Source of the DNA: Planctomycetota bacterium
GTDB lineage: Bacteria > Planctomycetota > Phycisphaerae > UBA1845
NCBI GenBank assembly: GCA_022563615.1
Contig: JADFMZ010000084.1
Span: forward strand, 1 to 10,158
Length of the DNA stretch: 10,158 bases
Direction: 5' to 3'
Within the stretch, counting starts at the first letter, position 1. Each line of letters begins with the position of its first letter. Positions 1 to 6,835 of this stretch are shown one piece after another. The notes under the pieces are model-generated. The model saw nothing but the letters and a program-made list of their open reading frames with translations, was not told the origin of the DNA and did no database searches. The position numbers and the translations under genes are program-made.

Positions 1-57
1 CCCAACAACGGGCGAACGCTTCAAGGCGGTCCCTTTGGGGGCCCTCAAATTGATTGA
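1..57 (+). other. Possible 3' end of a preceding gene
   Basis: Frame 1 reads PNNGRTLQGGPFGGPQID and ends at TGA 55-57. This would be the last 18 residues of a gene that begins outside the window. It is too short to be sure, and the remaining bases up to 123 show no other feature. Confidence 0.2.
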
Positions 58-123
58 ACCAGAAAAATCCTAACGGTCCGTCCGCTCTATGGTTCAAACG
101 CTACCAGTCCCGGTCATCGTTAC

Positions 124-1290
124 TTGCTTGACATTGCAGAATTTCGAATATCTCGTATAGAGATTCACCTTGCAACCGCAAAATCGTACGTCGGATACCT
201 GGACTTTTTCATAACCACGGACGACACACTTAGCGAAATAGCCGACGATTTCGACGACCTGATCAAGGCCTGCGCGGCCATCGAACAGTTGCTGTGGACC
301 ATTGAATCTCTTTTGCACCCGATACTCATCGCCCGCAACAAAGGCGACGCGGTGAAATACGACCGAATCATCTCAAAGCTACTGGACGAAATCGCACCTG
401 ATCGAGTGTTCGTAACCAATGGCGATCAACCGCATATTCGAATTCTTCCAATAATGTGCCATAAATTGAAGATCGATTCCGCTGCAAAAGTTTTCCAATT
501 TCACCTTGAGAAAGAAAAGGCGTTTTACGCTAGACAAGAACCAGGGCCAGTGCCTTGTGAGCAAGAGACCCAAGATGTTGCAGGAGTCCTATGCATTTTT
601 CCGTCTATTTGGTCCTTCACAACTATTACGCTTCTCTTGCATGAAATCGGACATATTGTTTGGGATCATTGCATTCCCGCCATCCAAAAGCAAGCAATAA
701 TCCGATTGATTCTGCGTGCCTTTCCTCATGCGTTTCCAAATGAGAGACCCGAAAGACTGTGGAGCGAAATCGCGGCTGATGCGTTTGCCTCGCTTGTCGG
801 AGGGTACGCGTTTGGGGCATCATTGTGCGGGTTTTTCATAGCCAAGAAAGAACACTGGACTAGGACGGCTCCCGGGTACCTAGACATCGGTGATCGAATC
901 GGATTGGTACAGAGAGCCTGTGCGTTCGAAACTCCGAATTGCCCCGGGCGTAATGATAGTTACTGGTATGCGATCGAAAGCCTAAAGAAGCATTTGGATG
1001 GGACGCAACCGAACACTGAGTCCAAGATCGTTCATCAGCAGAGAGCGGAGGATGATCGAATTGATGAATTGATTGAGGCATTCAAGAAGAGCCTATTGGG
1101 ACTCGGAGTCAAGCTTGCCAGTACCGTTGAGCCGCCCTCGCTGACGTCAACTGGAGAGCGCCCGACGATAGAGGGAGAGACGATACGCCAATCATTGGTG
1201 ACTGCAGCCATGTTTCGCGAGAAGTGTAAGGATGACGATGGCACGGATTACATGGACTGGGAAAAGGAAGCGCTGCCAGCCATTTCATAA
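124..1290 (+). CDS. Uncharacterised HExxH (gluzincin-like) putative zinc metallopeptidase
   Basis: Unrecognised 388-aa protein. Residues 173-177 read HEIGH inside a hydrophobic helix (LLLHEIGHIVWDH), and 38 residues later comes WSEIAADAFA with E215 and D219. HExxH plus a downstream ExxAD is the zinc-binding arrangement of gluzincin peptidases such as the M48 and M78 (ImmA) groups, so H173, H177 and E215 are the predicted zinc ligands and E174 the catalytic base. The N-terminal 170 residues look helical and match no family I know; there is no signal peptide, and the tail is charged. Start: the frame opens after a TGA at 55-57 and has no ATG before the protease motif, so the TTG at 124 is the best available start; it lacks a clear ribosome binding site. 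The gene ends in tandem TAA codons. It is AT-richer than its neighbours (bases 601-660 are 24/60 GC by hand count, against 39/60 for 1741-1800 in the recombinase), which suggests transfer. Peptidase fold fairly sure; substrate unknown. Confidence 0.72.
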   Translation: MLDIAEFRISRIEIHLATAKSYVGYLDFFITTDDTLSEIADDFDDLIKACAAIEQLLWTIESLLHPILIARNKGDAVKYDRIISKLLDEIAPDRVFVTNGDQPHIRILPIMCHKLKIDSAAKVFQFHLEKEKAFYARQEPGPVPCEQETQDVAGVLCIFPSIWSFTTITLLLHEIGHIVWDHCIPAIQKQAIIRLILRAFPHAFPNERPERLWSEIAADAFASLVGGYAFGASLCGFFIAKKEHWTRTAPGYLDIGDRIGLVQRACAFETPNCPGRNDSYWYAIESLKKHLDGTQPNTESKIVHQQRAEDDRIDELIEAFKKSLLGLGVKLASTVEPPSLTSTGERPTIEGETIRQSLVTAAMFREKCKDDDGTDYMDWEKEALPAIS

Positions 1291-1533
1291 TAAGCGGCCC
1301 GAGCGCTACTTCGAAAGCAATTCTCTCTTGGTATATAACGAAGTCAACTGATCAGGCGACGAACCGTCGAAGTCGATGACCTCAAAGTGTTTCTGAACTT
1401 CTAGAGCGCTCTCAGCGCCAGAATCCTCGCGAGCATCGCTCGAAACTGGGCTTGTGGAATTGCCACTTCAGCCATCTGGAGGACTACGTACCGCGCAGGC
1501 GGCGACTCTACTGCATCAACGACGGCGCGGCGA
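1291..1533. other. Convergent intergenic gap with a possible degraded reading frame
   Basis: This gap lies between the stop of the HExxH gene and the stop of the recombinase gene. No complete gene with a start codon and ribosome binding site is visible. On the minus strand a frame is open from 1467 to the TAG at 1306-1308 without any start codon until close to its end; its last residues (HFEVIDFDGSSPDQLTSLYT and onward) look protein-like. A second minus frame from the ATG at 1473-1475 gives only 24 residues. A 10-bp perfect palindrome, agagcgctct, sits at 1403-1412. This could be the remnant of a gene, or chance. Confidence 0.3.
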
Positions 1534-2562
1534 TCAGGCTCGCGGGTGCGATTGGTCGTAGACGGCCTTGAGACGCGGCGTGGTCAGGTGCGTGTAGATC
1601 TGGGTGGTCGAGAGGGATTGATGACCCAGAAGCTCCTGCACGCTGCGCAGATCCGCTCCGTTGTTTAGCATGTGGGTTGCGAAGCTGTGTCGGAGCGTGT
1701 GCGGGCTGATGCTGGGATCGAGTCCCGCCTCGGCTAGATACTTGTCCAGCTTGCGGCGGACGCTGCGCGTGCTGAGCCGCTGGCCATGCTTGTTGACGAA
1801 CAAGGCGTTGGCATCGAACTCGGAAGATCGGGAGTCCGTGCGACGCAGCTCGATGTAATGGTTGATCGCGGCGATGGCTGTGGTTCCGATGGGTGTGGTG
1901 CGCTGTTTCTTTCCCTTGCCCCGCACGCGGACAATTTGTCCTTCGAAGTCCACGTCGGCGAAGTTCAGGTCGACCAATTCGCTGACGCGCACTCCGGTCG
2001 AGAAGAGCACTTCGAGCATCGCCCGGTCACGCGCGCCCAGCAGGGTGTTGGCGTCCGGCGTGGAGAGCAGCTTGGTGATCTGTTCAAGCTCGAGGTACTT
2101 GGGCAGGCGTTTTTCCTGCTTTGGGGTTCGGATCGAGGCCAGCGGGTGACTCTTGACGTACCCCCGACGGAGGCAGAACTTATAAAAGCTACGCAGCGTT
2201 GCGAGCTTGCGCGCAATGGTGGATTTCGAGTAGTTCTTCGTCCCGAGGAACGCCAGGAACAATTTGACCTTTTCCGTTACGACGTCGCGGAGCTTTTGCT
2301 CGATGGAGGTCTCCGCCAGGACGAGGATCCCTGCGCCAGACGGTCTAGGCGACGCGTCGGGCCCGGTCGGCTTGGCGCCGGGCGCCGAAGAGGCCGGGAA
2401 GTTCGATGCAGCGCCGGAAACGCCGGGCGCGCCCTTGTCGCCAACCAGAAAGCCGCAGAACTGTGCCAGGTCAGCGGCATAGCATTTGGCAGTATGAGGC
2501 GAAAAATGGCGCTCGAACTTCAGGTAGTTCAAGAACTCGTTAATTAAGGAATTCTCTGTCAT
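1534..2562 (-). CDS. xerC: Tyrosine recombinase XerC/XerD type
   Basis: Site-specific tyrosine recombinase of the chromosomal Xer type, which resolves chromosome dimers at dif during division. With the ATG at 2562 the protein has 342 residues. The N-terminal SAM-like core-binding domain (about 1-40, resuming near 95) and the C-terminal catalytic domain are complete: R192 in TGVRVSEL, K216 in RGKGKKQR, H288 and R291 in HTLRHSF, H314 in LLGHQS and the nucleophile Y323 in IYTHLT. A GTG at 2574 is an alternative start four codons upstream, but MTENS fits Xer N-termini better; neither start has a good ribosome binding site. Xer proteins are usually about 300 residues. The excess here is a Gly/Pro/Ala/Ser-rich linker near residues 41-80 inside the N-terminal domain. 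The gene is last in a minus-strand series, 66 bp after the 75-aa gene. XerC versus XerD cannot be settled from the sequence alone; an integrase is less likely because there is no attachment site or phage context. Confidence 0.9.
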   Translation of the reverse strand: MTENSLINEFLNYLKFERHFSPHTAKCYAADLAQFCGFLVGDKGAPGVSGAASNFPASSAPGAKPTGPDASPRPSGAGILVLAETSIEQKLRDVVTEKVKLFLAFLGTKNYSKSTIARKLATLRSFYKFCLRRGYVKSHPLASIRTPKQEKRLPKYLELEQITKLLSTPDANTLLGARDRAMLEVLFSTGVRVSELVDLNFADVDFEGQIVRVRGKGKKQRTTPIGTTAIAAINHYIELRRTDSRSSEFDANALFVNKHGQRLSTRSVRRKLDKYLAEAGLDPSISPHTLRHSFATHMLNNGADLRSVQELLGHQSLSTTQIYTHLTTPRLKAVYDQSHPRA

Positions 2563-2628
2563 GATCGCTATCACACGTCGGCGAAACTACCCACTCTTAC
2601 CCGACCTTCGTCACAAACCGGGAGTCAG

Positions 2629-2856
2629 TCATCGGTCACACCCATCCGTCGAGGTGGCGATCTGCTCGAGCTCCGTCTCCAATCTCCGACCCATCTGGTA
2701 GCTGAGCACAGCCGCGTCGAACCAATCGAACCGGCTTGATCGATCAGCCGCCAGAGACGCAAAGGCGTCAATCACCTCCGCCTCCTGCCCGGTCTGGTAG
2801 CGGAACACGAATCGTTCCTCCCCTTTGACCAGGGACAACTGCCGAATCACGCTCAT
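2629..2856 (-). CDS. Small conserved-looking acidic protein, unknown function
   Basis: A 75-residue protein I do not recognise. It starts MSVIRQLSLVKGEERFVFRY, continues with a segment in the style of QEAEVIDAFASLAADRSS and a predicted helix (FDWFDAAVLSYQMGRRLETE), and ends in a polar tail. There is no signal peptide or membrane segment, so it is probably cytoplasmic. A strong purine-rich ribosome binding site (GGAAGG) lies just upstream of the ATG at 2856. That ATG overlaps the stop of the preceding lipoprotein gene as ATGA, so the two are probably translationally coupled. The overlap plus a good ribosome binding site argue that it is real despite its length. The FRYQTGQEAEVIDAF pattern recalls short accessory proteins, but I assign no function. 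Confidence 0.75.
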   Translation of the reverse strand: MSVIRQLSLVKGEERFVFRYQTGQEAEVIDAFASLAADRSSRFDWFDAAVLSYQMGRRLETELEQIATSTDGCDR

Positions 2857-3620
2857 GGTTTCCTTCCCTGTACCTTTAGGGCCCCGTCCCCGGGATGCAC
2901 GGATTCATTTCGACCGTTCAGCAGGGCTCGGATCGTGGCATGGCAGCAGTAGCGAATGAACTCCTGCTGATTTACCACGTACCGGCGCCAGCCGTACGGA
3001 CTTCGGTCTGCATTGCGTCGCGCTGCAAACCTCTTGATGTCTTCCACGACAAAGTCGTGGGATGCGTCAAAGACCCTTTGGGTCTGAGCCAACAAACCCC
3101 TCGGTGGTCTGAGGCGCGGTGCGGAGGCCAAACGAGCTTGACGCGATAAGGCGATCGCATCCACCGACCCGACGCCCGATTCAGGCCTCGACCCGTACAA
3201 TTGAGCGGTGATGCCGATGGTCGGTGGATCGTATGGGTCATATTCCACTACCGCGAAAACAAGAATCGCGTCCGCTCCAAGACGCTTGACCAACTCCAAC
3301 GCCTGGCCCGGCGTTTCCACCGTGGCTGTTCCTGCACCCGGCAGGAAGGCCAACACCCGGCTGACGGGAATCACCGAAATCCCGTCCGCGTGGCTCAGTT
3401 CGCTGGCCATCAGATCAGCGAAACGACTGGGGTCAAAATCCCCCGAGCCACTCAGGTTCAGTGCGGGGGCGACCGCAATGGTCGCCTTTCCGAGCCGCGT
3501 ATTCGCGATGAGTTCCGGTCCGACTCGCCGTTCGACGGCACATCCGGAAAGACCCGCCGAAACCACCAACACGCTTGCCGGCATCCATCTCCATAGGGCC
3601 GGTACACTCCATCTCGTCAT
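2853..3620 (-). CDS. Lipoprotein with CsgG/TolB-N-like domain
   Basis: Predicted 255-aa envelope lipoprotein. From the ATG at 3620 it begins with a hydrophobic signal and a clean lipobox, L24-S-G-C27, followed by AVERRVGPELIANTR. The body (about 40-150) alternates strands and helices: KATIAVAPALNLSG, then FADLMASELSHADGISVIP, then ELVKRLGADAILVFAVVEYD. This resembles the alpha/beta domain shared by CsgG, LpoB and the TolB N-terminus, in which a short-lived functional residue set is not obvious, so no activity is claimed. The C-terminal 100 residues are basic and carry RRNADRSPYGWRRYV and two Cys (YCCHA). Start choice: an AAGGAG ribosome binding site lies 8 bases upstream of 3620; the further in-frame GTG at 3653 has none and would place 11 extra residues before the signal. 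It lies 155 bp downstream of the propeller lipoprotein gene and overlaps the next gene by 4 bp. Lipoprotein nature is solid; the fold is an inference from sequence style. Confidence 0.82.
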   Translation of the reverse strand: MTRWSVPALWRWMPASVLVVSAGLSGCAVERRVGPELIANTRLGKATIAVAPALNLSGSGDFDPSRFADLMASELSHADGISVIPVSRVLAFLPGAGTATVETPGQALELVKRLGADAILVFAVVEYDPYDPPTIGITAQLYGSRPESGVGSVDAIALSRQARLASAPRLRPPRGLLAQTQRVFDASHDFVVEDIKRFAARRNADRSPYGWRRYVVNQQEFIRYCCHATIRALLNGRNESVHPGDGALKVQGRKP

Positions 3621-3775
3621 CCATGACACTCCTTGCCCGAAACACCGCCTCACAGCACGCGTCCGTTCGTGCTCGTTACCTTCCCGGCGATCCGATGTTC
3701 TCAGGCTGAGACAGTCGATTCATCGTCCATTTGCGAAGCTTCCTTTTGGTCGGACGCGGACGAATTAATCGCTTC

Positions 3776-4996
3776 CTATAAGTCGTCGTTAACGACGGCA
3801 ACGCCGCTGTTGGCCCGAGACATCCCAATGCCGGGGCTCACCCCGCCCGTAATCGATCCGTCCGCCGAGGTTATGCCGGCCGGACCTCCGGGTATTAAGG
3901 ACCAGATGTTCTCATGCCCCGAACGCTTGCTCACAAAGAAAAGGTGCCCCTTGGGGGAAAAGGCCGGCGCATGGTTGATCGTGTGGCCGTCGGTCAGGCG
4001 GGTCTTGCCGCTGCCGTTGACGCCGATAACCCAAATGTCGAATGGCGTTTCATCGGCTGTCGCGGACGACTCAATTCCGGTCCCCGACATCGCCGATTCC
4101 GGAGCGCCCGACGTGCCGTCCGGAGACAGTTGCGTGCTGACATAGGCGACTCGCCGGCCATCCTCGCTCCAGACAGGCAGGATCATGGCGTGGGTCGAGC
4201 TGGCCGTCAGTTCCGTCGGATACCTTGGCTCTCCTCCAACTATCGAAAGAGTCCAGATGCTGAACCAGCGGCTCCCTCGTTCCCGGGCCCGCTGGTACAC
4301 GATGGCCTGACCGGTCGGCGACCATTGTGGGAATAGGCCGTAACCGATGAACTTTCGAGTCGCGCTGCTCTGCGCATCCGCGATCCACAGCTCCCATTGA
4401 CCGCCTCGGGCTGGAAGACTGCAGTAGACGATCTGGCTTCCATCCGGAGACCAGCTTGGATGCAGGTCGTCGGACGGCCCTTGCGTCACCTGCACCGGAG
4501 GGCCTCCTTCAACATTAATCACCCAAATGTTCCAGTTCCCACCCCGATTGCTGGCGAACGCAATCTGGGTGTCATCCGGGCTAAAGGCCGGCTGGATGTC
4601 CGAAGCCGGGTCGCTGGTCAACTGGGTGACGGAAACACCATGGACGGACTTGAGGTACAGATCCGGGTAGGTGTGGTGCCGCGTCGACGCGAATACGAAT
4701 CGCTCACCCGTGGGCGCCACAGCCACGTCGAAATCAGCACCTACCTCGGTAAAGGTATGCTGTCGCAACGACATGGCCGTTCGGGTGAAGTAACCGGCTT
4801 CCGAACCGTTAGGAAGATCGCCGAACATGCTGATTTGATGCTGGCGAGCCGCAGCCAGGATCATCTGTGATCGTTCTTGCGACATGGAAACGCTGGCATT
4901 GCGGTCGGGGCAACAAGAAACGGCAACGGCCGCCCCAGTCAAACCGACGAGAACGAGACACCAACCATTCAACCGGAAGGAACGAACCGTATACAT
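3776..4996 (-). CDS. TolB-like beta-propeller (PD40/WD40-like) lipoprotein
   Basis: Putative exported beta-propeller of about 406 residues, similar to the C-terminal domain of the Tol-Pal protein TolB. The N-terminus is a signal sequence (WCLVLVGLTGAAVAVSC) with a possible lipobox A-V-S-C28, so a periplasmic or membrane-anchored location is likely. Repeated PD40 motifs follow: APTGERFVFAST, FSPDDTQIAFASNRGGNWNIWV, WSPDGSQIVYCS, WSPTGQAIVYQRA, WSEDGRRVAYVST and FSPKGHLFFVSKRSGHENIW, giving about six blades. A TolB N-terminal domain is not obvious here, but the next gene carries a domain of that general kind, so the two may act as a pair. The ATG at 4996 puts the signal sequence at the very start; the ATG at 5050 would add 18 residues including several Arg and Cys and is less likely. 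It is first in a minus-strand series. It is not certain to be TolB itself, since propellers of this family are also found in peptidases and sugar-binding proteins. Confidence 0.85.
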   Translation of the reverse strand: MYTVRSFRLNGWCLVLVGLTGAAVAVSCCPDRNASVSMSQERSQMILAAARQHQISMFGDLPNGSEAGYFTRTAMSLRQHTFTEVGADFDVAVAPTGERFVFASTRHHTYPDLYLKSVHGVSVTQLTSDPASDIQPAFSPDDTQIAFASNRGGNWNIWVINVEGGPPVQVTQGPSDDLHPSWSPDGSQIVYCSLPARGGQWELWIADAQSSATRKFIGYGLFPQWSPTGQAIVYQRARERGSRWFSIWTLSIVGGEPRYPTELTASSTHAMILPVWSEDGRRVAYVSTQLSPDGTSGAPESAMSGTGIESSATADETPFDIWVIGVNGSGKTRLTDGHTINHAPAFSPKGHLFFVSKRSGHENIWSLIPGGPAGITSADGSITGGVSPGIGMSRANSGVAVVNDDL

Positions 4997-5050
4997 GGGA
5001 TTCAAGCTCTCTCTACAAGTGACAACTCTGGGACACACCCGAGATCGCAT

Positions 5051-5645
5051 GGCGCATCTCGGTAGACGCTCAACGCGTTGGTACGCCGCTATCCCATCGG
5101 CGATCCCAGGGTCGTGCCGAAGTTCGTGTTGCCCGGTCCGTGGTTTACTGGCGGTCTCGAGGTTTGCGGACCTCGCGGCGGCTGTCCGATAGTATTATTG
5201 TCCGATAATACTTGCTACCGACTCTTATCGACTCACCCAACCACCCGACTTCAACTGTCAAGCAAGGCAACTTATGCGCTGGGTTCCGGCAAAAATAGCT
5301 GGTTGAGCCTCCGCTGGTCAGCCCGTAGATGCATTTCCGACGTGGATGGGTTGAACCCTTTGGCCCACCTGCCATGGCGTTTCAGCGTAACGACGTTCTT
5401 TTCTGGCATAACCTTTTTTCCATAAAGAGTTTATAAAAAAAACACAATAAATGGTCGCCATATACGTCCAGCGCCACTACACTTTGGCGGGAGTCTGGGA
5501 CGCTATCTCTCTGTGCTGTTGGGGTTGAGAGATGGCTTGGAATGGGCAAGAAGCAAGACCTCCCGTCCTTGCCGTTCACACCGGTATCGTGAGGCGACAT
5601 CGCGGCACCGGCCGTATGCTCATCGTCGCTGTTGGGGGCTATAGC
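5051..5645. promoter_or_regulatory. Long divergent intergenic region with operator-like inverted repeat
   Basis: This region separates the minus-strand propeller gene from the plus-strand cysteine hydrolase and should hold promoters for both. It includes an AT-rich stretch near 5400-5465 with poly-T and poly-A runs, a TTGACA hexamer on the minus strand at 5256-5261 without a convincing -10 partner, and the inverted repeat described separately at 5191-5212. An open frame on the minus strand from an ATG at 5375 to 5145 encodes 76 residues with three Cys, but it lacks a ribosome binding site and I do not call it a gene. An alternative start for the hydrolase at 5532 falls in this region. Confidence 0.45.
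5191..5212. promoter_or_regulatory. Perfect 8-bp inverted repeat, candidate operator
   Basis: The arms are agtattat (5191-5198) and ataatact (5205-5212) around the loop tgtccg. The octamer tgtccgat occurs twice, at 5183-5190 and 5199-5206, so the site is both a palindrome and a direct repeat. It is 195-220 bp upstream of the propeller lipoprotein start. A dimeric repressor site is the natural reading; an RNA hairpin is also possible but the AT-rich arms make it weak. Confidence 0.4.
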
Positions 5646-6440
5646 ATGGCAAGTTTGCGCCGTGGACGGGTTTACGAATGCGTCGTGATTGACGTCAACA
5701 CGCAGAAGGATTTCTGCGATCGATCCGGGGCTTTTCCCGTCGCCAACGTCGCCGAGTTGATCCCGGCGATGCGTCGCGTCATAGCATGGACCAGGCGTAA
5801 TCACGCGCCGGTGGTCTCGACCGTGGAATCGCATCGCCCCCGAGAGATGTCCGACAACGGACATCCGATCTATTGCGTGGATGGTTCCCCAGGCCAGCAA
5901 AAGATCGGGTTTACGCTCCTACCCCTTCGTGTCATCGTGGAGGTGGACAACACCTGCACCGTTCCCAACGACTTATTCCGGCATTGGCAGCAAGTACTCT
6001 TTCGCAAACGCTCAGATGATTTGCTGGCGAATCCCAAGGCGGATTGCCTGCTTACGACGCTGCCGGTCAAAGAGTACATTTTGTTCGGCACCGGGCTGGA
6101 GTGTTCCATCAAGGCCCTGGCGCTGGCCCTGCTCGCGCGCGAGAAGAGCGTCACCGTCGTTACCGACGCGTGCGGATACTGGAACCGAGTCACGGCTGAT
6201 CTTGCGCTCCGACAGGTCGCCGCCAAAGGAGCTGACTTGATCAACGCGGACCAACTCATGACCCGAAAGCTGGATAGACAATACCGCTATGGCAAGAACG
6301 GCGTCAGGATTCGTGACGAGCCTACGAACGGTCGGTTGTCTGGCGGCGCGCTCGACCTCGCCCAAGGGGCCGAGGCGGATGAAGCTACCGGGGCCGAAGG
6401 TGGGCCGACTACCACCGCGCCCCATGACTATCAGATCTAG
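5646..6440 (+). CDS. Isochorismatase-family cysteine hydrolase
   Basis: Predicted cytoplasmic hydrolase of the isochorismatase/nicotinamidase fold, whose members cleave amides or vinyl ethers through a Cys nucleophile. From the ATG at 5646 it has 264 residues. The triad is present: D16 in VVIDVNTQKDF, K121 in LFRKRSDDLL and C153 in GTGLECSIKALAL; TVVTDACG follows C153 as in the family. The specificity is not clear, as the substrate pocket is not recognisably that of nicotinamidase or isochorismatase. The C-terminal 55 residues after TRKLDRQ are low in hydrophobics and rich in Gly, Ala and Glu, and are probably a disordered tail. Start: 5646 begins four residues before the first conserved strand and has GGGGG 8 bases upstream. 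An ATG at 5532 with GGGG farther upstream would add 38 residues without family resemblance. The ferredoxin gene follows 91 bp downstream in the same direction. Confidence 0.85.
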   Translation: MASLRRGRVYECVVIDVNTQKDFCDRSGAFPVANVAELIPAMRRVIAWTRRNHAPVVSTVESHRPREMSDNGHPIYCVDGSPGQQKIGFTLLPLRVIVEVDNTCTVPNDLFRHWQQVLFRKRSDDLLANPKADCLLTTLPVKEYILFGTGLECSIKALALALLAREKSVTVVTDACGYWNRVTADLALRQVAAKGADLINADQLMTRKLDRQYRYGKNGVRIRDEPTNGRLSGGALDLAQGAEADEATGAEGGPTTTAPHDYQI

Positions 6441-6531
6441 CGGCGGTTGCCCACCGGCAGCCCATAACGTATCATTCAAGGTGCGCACCATAGCGTCGGC
6501 GCGTTTGCCTACAACCCGCACTGGAGCATTC

Positions 6532-6810
6532 ATGGCCAAGAAGAAAAAGCTTCCCAAGCAGTTGGCCCTTTTGGATGAAGATCTGTGCACGGGTTGCGAT
6601 GCATGCGTGGCCGTCTGCCCGGTGGACTGTATCGATAAGATTTCCGACCCGATTCATCCCGGCTACGCCATGGGCATCTGCACGATCGACCTTCCCGTGT
6701 GCATTGGCTGCAAGTTGTGCGCTCAAGTCTGCCCGTGGGATGTGATTACCATGGTGCCGACCGATGAGGTGCTACGAGAGCCCAAGCTGGCTGAACTGCT
6801 CGAGGCATGA
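6532..6810 (+). CDS. 2[4Fe-4S] ferredoxin
   Basis: Small 92-residue bacterial-type ferredoxin, a soluble low-potential electron carrier. It has two complete cluster motifs: C19-T-G-C22-D-A-C25-V-A-V-C29-P, and C57-I-G-C60-K-L-C63-A-Q-V-C67-P. Two extra Cys (C33, C50) lie in the loop between them. That loop, about 28 residues from C29 to C57, is much longer than in clostridial ferredoxins, so the protein resembles the expanded ferredoxin-like domains attached to larger oxidoreductases. A run of Lys (AKKKKLPK) starts the protein. The ATG at 6532 has GGAG five bases upstream; the frame stays open further upstream to 6289 but that part overlaps the hydrolase gene and has no ferredoxin character. 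No partner oxidoreductase is visible in the window. Cluster binding is very likely; the redox partner is unknown. Confidence 0.92.
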   Translation: MAKKKKLPKQLALLDEDLCTGCDACVAVCPVDCIDKISDPIHPGYAMGICTIDLPVCIGCKLCAQVCPWDVITMVPTDEVLREPKLAELLEA

Positions 6811-6811
6811 C

Positions 6812-6826
6812 CGCCAACCGGTGGCG
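6812..6826. terminator. Small stem-loop between convergent stops
   Basis: Arms cgcca (6812-6816) and tggcg (6822-6826) enclose accgg in the 25-bp gap between the ferredoxin stop at 6810 and the GH10-like stop at 6836. The position suits a bidirectional terminator, but the stem is only 5 bp and no T-run follows, so this is weak. Confidence 0.25.
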
Positions 6827-6835
6827 CCAAGTCTT

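Noticed and set aside
60..123. Possible tRNA T-arm (ggttcaaacg) at the left edge
   Set aside because: The flanking bases cannot form the required stems and no anticodon arm is visible.
1786..2547. 253-codon plus-strand open frame
   Set aside because: It is antisense to xerC, whose catalytic residues are all present in the opposite frame; the peptide is Arg/Gln-rich with no family resemblance.
3201..3768. Overlapping plus-strand frames of 131 and 186 codons
   Set aside because: They are antisense to the lipoprotein gene, which has a clear lipobox and ribosome binding site.
5145..5375. 76-codon minus-strand frame in the divergent spacer
   Set aside because: It has an ATG but no ribosome binding site, and contains the operator-like repeat; the three Cys do not form a recognised motif. 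Not fully excluded.
5382..5900. 172-codon minus-strand frame
   Set aside because: It overlaps the conserved N-terminal half of the cysteine hydrolase and has no family resemblance.
6289..6531. Upstream extension of the ferredoxin frame
   Set aside because: It overlaps the cysteine hydrolase in another frame, lacks ferredoxin character, and the ATG at 6532 has a good ribosome binding site.
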